This document shows, piece by piece, positions 7,801-10,716 of a stretch of DNA of 10,716 bases (the stretch's first letter is position 1; every line of letters starts with the position of its first letter). A program made the translations under genes and the position numbers. Source of the stretch: an uncultured Eubacteriales bacterium (GTDB taxonomy: Bacteria > Bacillota > Clostridia > Christensenellales > CAG-314); assembly GCA_900546875.1 (NCBI GenBank), contig URET01000039.1:1-10716 (forward strand), given 5' to 3'. The notes beneath the pieces were generated by a model. That model made no database searches and had not been told where the DNA came from. It worked only from the letters and a program-made list of their open reading frames with translations.

Positions 7801-7818
7801 TTTGCAAGGAGGAAGAGA

Positions 7819-10266
7819 ATGAAAAAGAAACTGGTTATACTTATTGTCATTGTCTTTGCTCTTCTCGGGTTTGTAGGATGCGAAGGATGCGAATCCAATC
7901 CGATAGTGGGTATTAAGATGGATGACGGAGCCATTCCCCTTGTTTTTGAGCTCAATGAGGAATGGGATGCGAGCGAATGGTACTTATACCTTATCCATGA
8001 GGACGGAACCCTTTCTCGCAGAGTTATGAATAACAGCATGATTAGCGGTTTATCTACTGAAGAGGCCGGAACTTTTGTCATGACCGTTACATACGGGAAA
8101 TTTTCAATTGAAGTAGAATATCAGGTAAAACCTGAACCGGTTTATCTCGAAGTTTCGTTTGAAGCCGGCTATGATATAATTATTGAATCTCAAACAGTGC
8201 TATATGGTCAGAAGGTAACAGAACCTCAGTTTGAAGTTCCTGAAGGGCTTATATTCCTCGGGTGGTACAGAGGCGAGGATCTTTATGACTTTAATCTTCC
8301 CGTAATTGAAAGCTTTACTCTGGTTGCGAGGTATGAAAACGCGCTTGACGCATTGAAGCTGAGACTTCTCAACAAGATGGAGGGTACATACAAGGAAGTC
8401 ATAAACAATTCATATTTATATGAGAGCGAGACGCTTGAAGCGATCATCGAAGCTTACAATCAGGCTAAGGAAGCGATCAATGCTGCCGAGACCGAGCAGG
8501 AAGCTTATGATGGATATGATATATTTGCACGGGCAATAGGGCAGTCCAAGACGTACATAGATATGCTTAATGAGGTATTCGAGACGTACAATGAGTCGGA
8601 TTATTTCCCTGAGGACTGGGCTTTGCTTGTTGAGATATATGATGAGGCCATGCTTGCGCTTGAGGAATATGAGGGAGGAGCTCCTATTCCCGCGACCATA
8701 GTTGAACAGGCTGAGAGTGCGATGGCTGATGTGGTTACGATGGCAGAAGACATTGAGCTTGCCGAGTATGAAAAGACCATTAAGCTCAGGGATCTAGAAA
8801 ATTATTATAATGCGATAGACGTTGCTGAGTATACCGATGAGAAGTGGGCGGAAGTCACAGCTGCTTATGAAGCCGGTATCGAAGCGATCAAAGAAGCTGT
8901 AGGGACACGTGCGGTAGCTGCTGCATACAGTGAGGCGATAGCTGCAATTGAAGCGGTGGAGAAGCTCAGTGCCGAAGTGCTTGAGGCGATGGCTATTGTC
9001 AACGAATATTATGATTCGCTTTCCGCGGACGACTATTTCGAAGAAGACTTTGCCGTGATCACTGCAATATATGAAGAAGCGATAGAAGCGATTCGTGCAT
9101 ACAGCGGCGGTGCGCCGATGCCCGGCAAGATAGCCGAGGACGCTGTTAAAGCGATGGACGATGTGCCCACTATGGCAGAAGACATAGAGCTTGCCGAGTA
9201 TGAAAAGAACGTCAAGCTCAGAGACCTCAAAAACATTTTTAACAGTTATTCCGAGTTGGAGTATGACAGTGAAAACTGGGCAAAACTCGTAGAATGGTAT
9301 GAAGGAGCCGTAGCCGCCATCAATGAAGCTGTGGGAACGCGTGCTGTAGCTGCTGCATATGCGGCTGCTGTTGAGAGCATACCCGAGCTTGAGAAGATCG
9401 ACGAAGCTCTTATAGCTGAAGCCAATGCATTTCAGGAGTATTTCAATTCCACTTACTTTGAAGAAGATTATTTTGCAGAGCAGTGGGCTGAAGTGATTGC
9501 TATCCGTGATTCCGTTCTTGAAGGCATTCGCAATTATGTCGGCGGAGCTCCCAGCGTTGAGACGATAGTCGAGCAGGGCAAAGCTGCGCTTGAAAACGTT
9601 GTTACCAAAGCTGAAGACATTGAACTTGCAGAGTATGAAAAGACCGTAAGGATCAGGGATATAGAAAATATCTTTAATGGTTATACCGAGTTTGAGTGCA
9701 CTTCAGAAGACTGGGCTGCTCTTACAGCTTGGTATGAGAATTCCGTTAACGCTATCAATGAAGCTGTCGGTACGCACGCTGTTGCCGCCGCATATGCAGC
9801 TGCATTAGAAGCTCTTCCTCAGATAGAAAAGATCGACGAAGCTCTCACGGCTGAAGCCAATGCGTTTCAGGAGTATTTCAATTCCACTTATTTTGAAGAA
9901 GACTACTTTGCTGATCAGTGGGCTGAGGTCATTGCCATACGTGATTCCGTTCTGAACAGCATCCGTGATTATATAGGCGGCGCACCCAATATCGAAACCA
10001 TAGTTTCTCAGGGTAAAGCTGCTCTTGAGAATGTTGTCACAATGGAAGAAGATATCGAGTTGGCCGAGTATGAAAAGACCATAAAGATCAGAGATCTTCA
10101 GAATTACGTAAACGCTCTTGACAGCGAATCTTATGATGACGCTCAGTGGGCTGCGATTCAGTCTGCGCTTGAAGAAGGCATTGCAAACATTCAGAACGCT
10201 GTTGGTACCAAGGCTGTTGCAGAGGCTTATGAAGCAGCAATCGAAGCTATAGAAGCTCTTATCTGA
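7819..10266 (+). CDS. Surface lipoprotein with Big_3-like, InlB-B-like and tandem FIVAR-like helical repeats
   Basis: This 815-residue protein is predicted to be lipid-anchored and extracellular. The signal peptide has Lys2-4, a hydrophobic core and the sequence F18-V-G-C21. Phe at -3 is a variant of the lipobox, but Cys21 is well placed. Residues about 29-102 resemble bacterial Ig-like group 3 (AGTFVMTVTYG near its end). Residues 108-172 match the InlB-B/Listeria-Bacteroides repeat pattern (YGQKV, FLGWY, YDFN). From about 174 to the end are nine FIVAR-like three-helix modules, mostly in pairs forming four 144-145-residue units marked by GGAP and EDIELAEYEK. The protein is very acidic and Ala/Glu rich, with no catalytic motif and no LPXTG anchor. 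The start is set by AAGGAGG at 7806-7812, 6 nt before ATG, and by the signal peptide. It is probably monocistronic: it has its own promoter and a terminator follows. A role as stalk, adhesin or matrix protein is inferred; the ligand is unknown. Confidence 0.88.
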   Translation: MKKKLVILIVIVFALLGFVGCEGCESNPIVGIKMDDGAIPLVFELNEEWDASEWYLYLIHEDGTLSRRVMNNSMISGLSTEEAGTFVMTVTYGKFSIEVEYQVKPEPVYLEVSFEAGYDIIIESQTVLYGQKVTEPQFEVPEGLIFLGWYRGEDLYDFNLPVIESFTLVARYENALDALKLRLLNKMEGTYKEVINNSYLYESETLEAIIEAYNQAKEAINAAETEQEAYDGYDIFARAIGQSKTYIDMLNEVFETYNESDYFPEDWALLVEIYDEAMLALEEYEGGAPIPATIVEQAESAMADVVTMAEDIELAEYEKTIKLRDLENYYNAIDVAEYTDEKWAEVTAAYEAGIEAIKEAVGTRAVAAAYSEAIAAIEAVEKLSAEVLEAMAIVNEYYDSLSADDYFEEDFAVITAIYEEAIEAIRAYSGGAPMPGKIAEDAVKAMDDVPTMAEDIELAEYEKNVKLRDLKNIFNSYSELEYDSENWAKLVEWYEGAVAAINEAVGTRAVAAAYAAAVESIPELEKIDEALIAEANAFQEYFNSTYFEEDYFAEQWAEVIAIRDSVLEGIRNYVGGAPSVETIVEQGKAALENVVTKAEDIELAEYEKTVRIRDIENIFNGYTEFECTSEDWAALTAWYENSVNAINEAVGTHAVAAAYAAALEALPQIEKIDEALTAEANAFQEYFNSTYFEEDYFADQWAEVIAIRDSVLNSIRDYIGGAPNIETIVSQGKAALENVVTMEEDIELAEYEKTIKIRDLQNYVNALDSESYDDAQWAAIQSALEEGIANIQNAVGTKAVAEAYEAAIEAIEALI
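8563..10263 (+). repeat. Four in-frame 432-435-bp repeats inside the lipoprotein gene
   Basis: Units cover residues 249-392, 393-537, 538-682 and 683-815; the last is shortened at the C-terminus. GGAP occurs at residues 286, 430, 575 and 720, and EDIELAEYEK starts at 310, 454, 599 and 744, giving spacings of 144, 145 and 145. Each unit holds two FIVAR-like modules: one with GGAP, the other with an AVGT(R/H/K)AVA(A/E)AY signature. Units 3 and 4 are closest at DNA level, with nearly the same sequence from about 9415 and 9850, mostly differing at third codon positions. This points to recent duplication of one unit. Confidence 0.85.
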
Positions 10267-10382
10267 GACGGTTTCGCGGACAGAATTTCCGCAGAAAGCT
10301 TTCGGTAAACGGCGATAAGCGGTTGTCTGAAGATTCCGTTAAGGGGTCGGGTATGGCAATGATGCGGATAATATGATCAAAT

Positions 10383-10412
10383 AAAAGCAGACTTATTTAA
10401 GTCTGCTTTTTT
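10383..10412 (+). terminator. Intrinsic terminator of the FIVAR-repeat lipoprotein gene
   Basis: GCAGACTT at 10387-10394 pairs with AAGTCTGC at 10399-10406 around the loop ATTT, and the flanking AAAA and TTTT extend the stem. A run of six Ts at 10407-10412 follows. It lies 116 nt after the stop codon. A smaller hairpin, GCGGA (10276-10280) with TCCGC (10288-10292), lies in the 3' untranslated part. The A run makes the element partly bidirectional. Confidence 0.88.
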
Positions 10413-10471
10413 GATAGAGAAACAAACAATTGAGCTGAGGCACAATATTCCGCTGATCGTGTTGGAGCAAT

Positions 10472-10510
10472 GTAATGCAAACAGGAAAAAAGGGCCTGAT
10501 TGCATTTTAC
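10472..10510. repeat. Imperfect inverted repeat, 13 paired positions
   Basis: The arm at 10472-10485 (GTAATGCAAACAGG) pairs with 10495-10510 (ends TGCATTTTAC) with one A-A mismatch and a two-T bulge, around a loop of AAAAAAGGG. It lies 60 nt after the terminator and directly before a second hairpin and the 94-bp repeats. No gene was recognised here. The stem is long enough to suggest a structured RNA or a repeat-element end. Confidence 0.4.
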
Positions 10511-10529
10511 AGAGTTATGGTATAACTTT
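10511..10529. repeat. Short perfect inverted repeat before the 94-bp repeats
   Basis: AGTTAT at 10513-10518 pairs with ATAACT at 10522-10527 around GGT, with a possible G-T and an A-T extension outward. It abuts the previous inverted repeat and ends three bases before the first 94-bp unit. TATAAC at 10521-10526 inside it resembles a -10 box, with TTGCAT at 10500-10505 as a weak -35 at short (15-nt) spacing, so a promoter is possible but poorly supported. Confidence 0.3.
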
Positions 10530-10531
10530 CT

Positions 10532-10716
10532 GGCAGTTTATCCTAAGTGCAGTGAATAAAACAGCCGTAAAGTTAAGTAAAGCGCTGTCGGACTTCTGTT
10601 GTTAAGAGCCGGAGTATAGCGACAGGGCAGTTTAACCTGAGTGCAGTGAATAAAACAGCCGTAAAGTTAAGTAAAGCGCTGTCGGACTTCGGTTGTTAAG
10701 AGCCGGAGTGTAGCGA
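10532..10716. repeat. 94-bp direct tandem repeat, second copy cut by the window edge
   Basis: Unit 1 is 10532-10625 and unit 2 starts at 10626 and runs to the edge (91 bases visible). They differ at 4 of 91 aligned positions. Each unit can form ACAGC with GCTGT and, further on, ACTTCGG with CCGGAGT; unit 1 has a mismatch in the second stem that is paired in unit 2. A 94-bp period is not a multiple of three, and all frames contain stops, so it is not a coding repeat. The array may continue to the right. No known element was recognised. Confidence 0.85.

Larger units (their letters stand above)
7425..7818 (+). other. Long leader of the repeat lipoprotein gene with fragmentary open frames
   Basis: This stretch lies between promoter and start codon and contains no gene with a clear ribosome binding site. 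Three adjacent open frames look protein-like: one ends at TAA 7575-7577 (from GTG 7452 or ATG 7491), one runs about 7571-7711 in another frame (containing SFDLDEMELRRLKNAK), and one from ATG 7686 returns to the first frame and overlaps the next gene. This could be a leader RNA, or the remains of a small gene broken by two frameshifts. An SD-like GGAGGT at 7503-7508 has no usual start codon at proper distance. No known riboswitch class was recognised. Confidence 0.4.

Noticed and set aside
7686..7916. Plus-strand frame of 76 codons overlapping the repeat lipoprotein start
   Set aside because: Its second half only reads the lipoprotein gene in a wrong frame (Cys-rich, implausible). The first half is discussed as a possible gene relic.
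10411..10605. Plus-strand frame of 64 codons starting at TTG
   Set aside because: The start lies in the T tract of the terminator, there is no ribosome binding site, and the end is in the 94-bp repeat.

Overview
The window looks like chromosomal sequence from an anaerobic, host- or gut-associated Bacillota (Clostridia-like) bacterium. The support is strong AGGAGG-type ribosome binding sites, TTGACA promoters, lipobox signal peptides, a C5a-peptidase-type S8 protease fold with BspA-type leucine-rich repeats, and InlB-B-like and FIVAR-like modules. TGA and TAA both serve as stops, so this is not the Mycoplasma code. The lineage is an inference; no rRNA, tRNA or housekeeping gene is present to fix it.

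Layout: 1-764 is non-coding, with a GC-moderate left part (1 to about 180) and a very AT-rich part (about 181-660) that ends in a promoter and a short 5' leader. 765-7085 encodes a 2106-residue secreted lipoprotein with a complete S8 subtilisin-like protease and a C-terminal BspA-like LRR region of about 900 residues. 7086-7394 is a dense run of stem-loops, including four tandem 32-bp units. 7395-7424 is a good promoter, followed by a leader of about 390 nt that starts with a hairpin and holds fragmentary open frames. 7819-10266 encodes an 815-residue lipoprotein made of a Big_3-like domain, an InlB-B-like domain and nine FIVAR-like helical modules arranged as 144-145-residue repeats. It is followed by an intrinsic terminator at 10383-10412. 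10413-10716 has no convincing gene: it holds two inverted repeats and the start of a 94-bp tandem duplication that runs off the right edge.

The two large genes lie on the same strand but appear to be separate transcription units, each with its own promoter and terminator-like structures. Both products should be lipid-anchored outside the cytoplasmic membrane. One is a plausible protein-degrading and binding enzyme, the other a plausible extended acidic stalk or adhesin. Nothing in the sequence proves that they work together. No mobile element, defence system or CRISPR array was found. The least explained parts are the intergenic RNA-like structures and the leader of the second gene.
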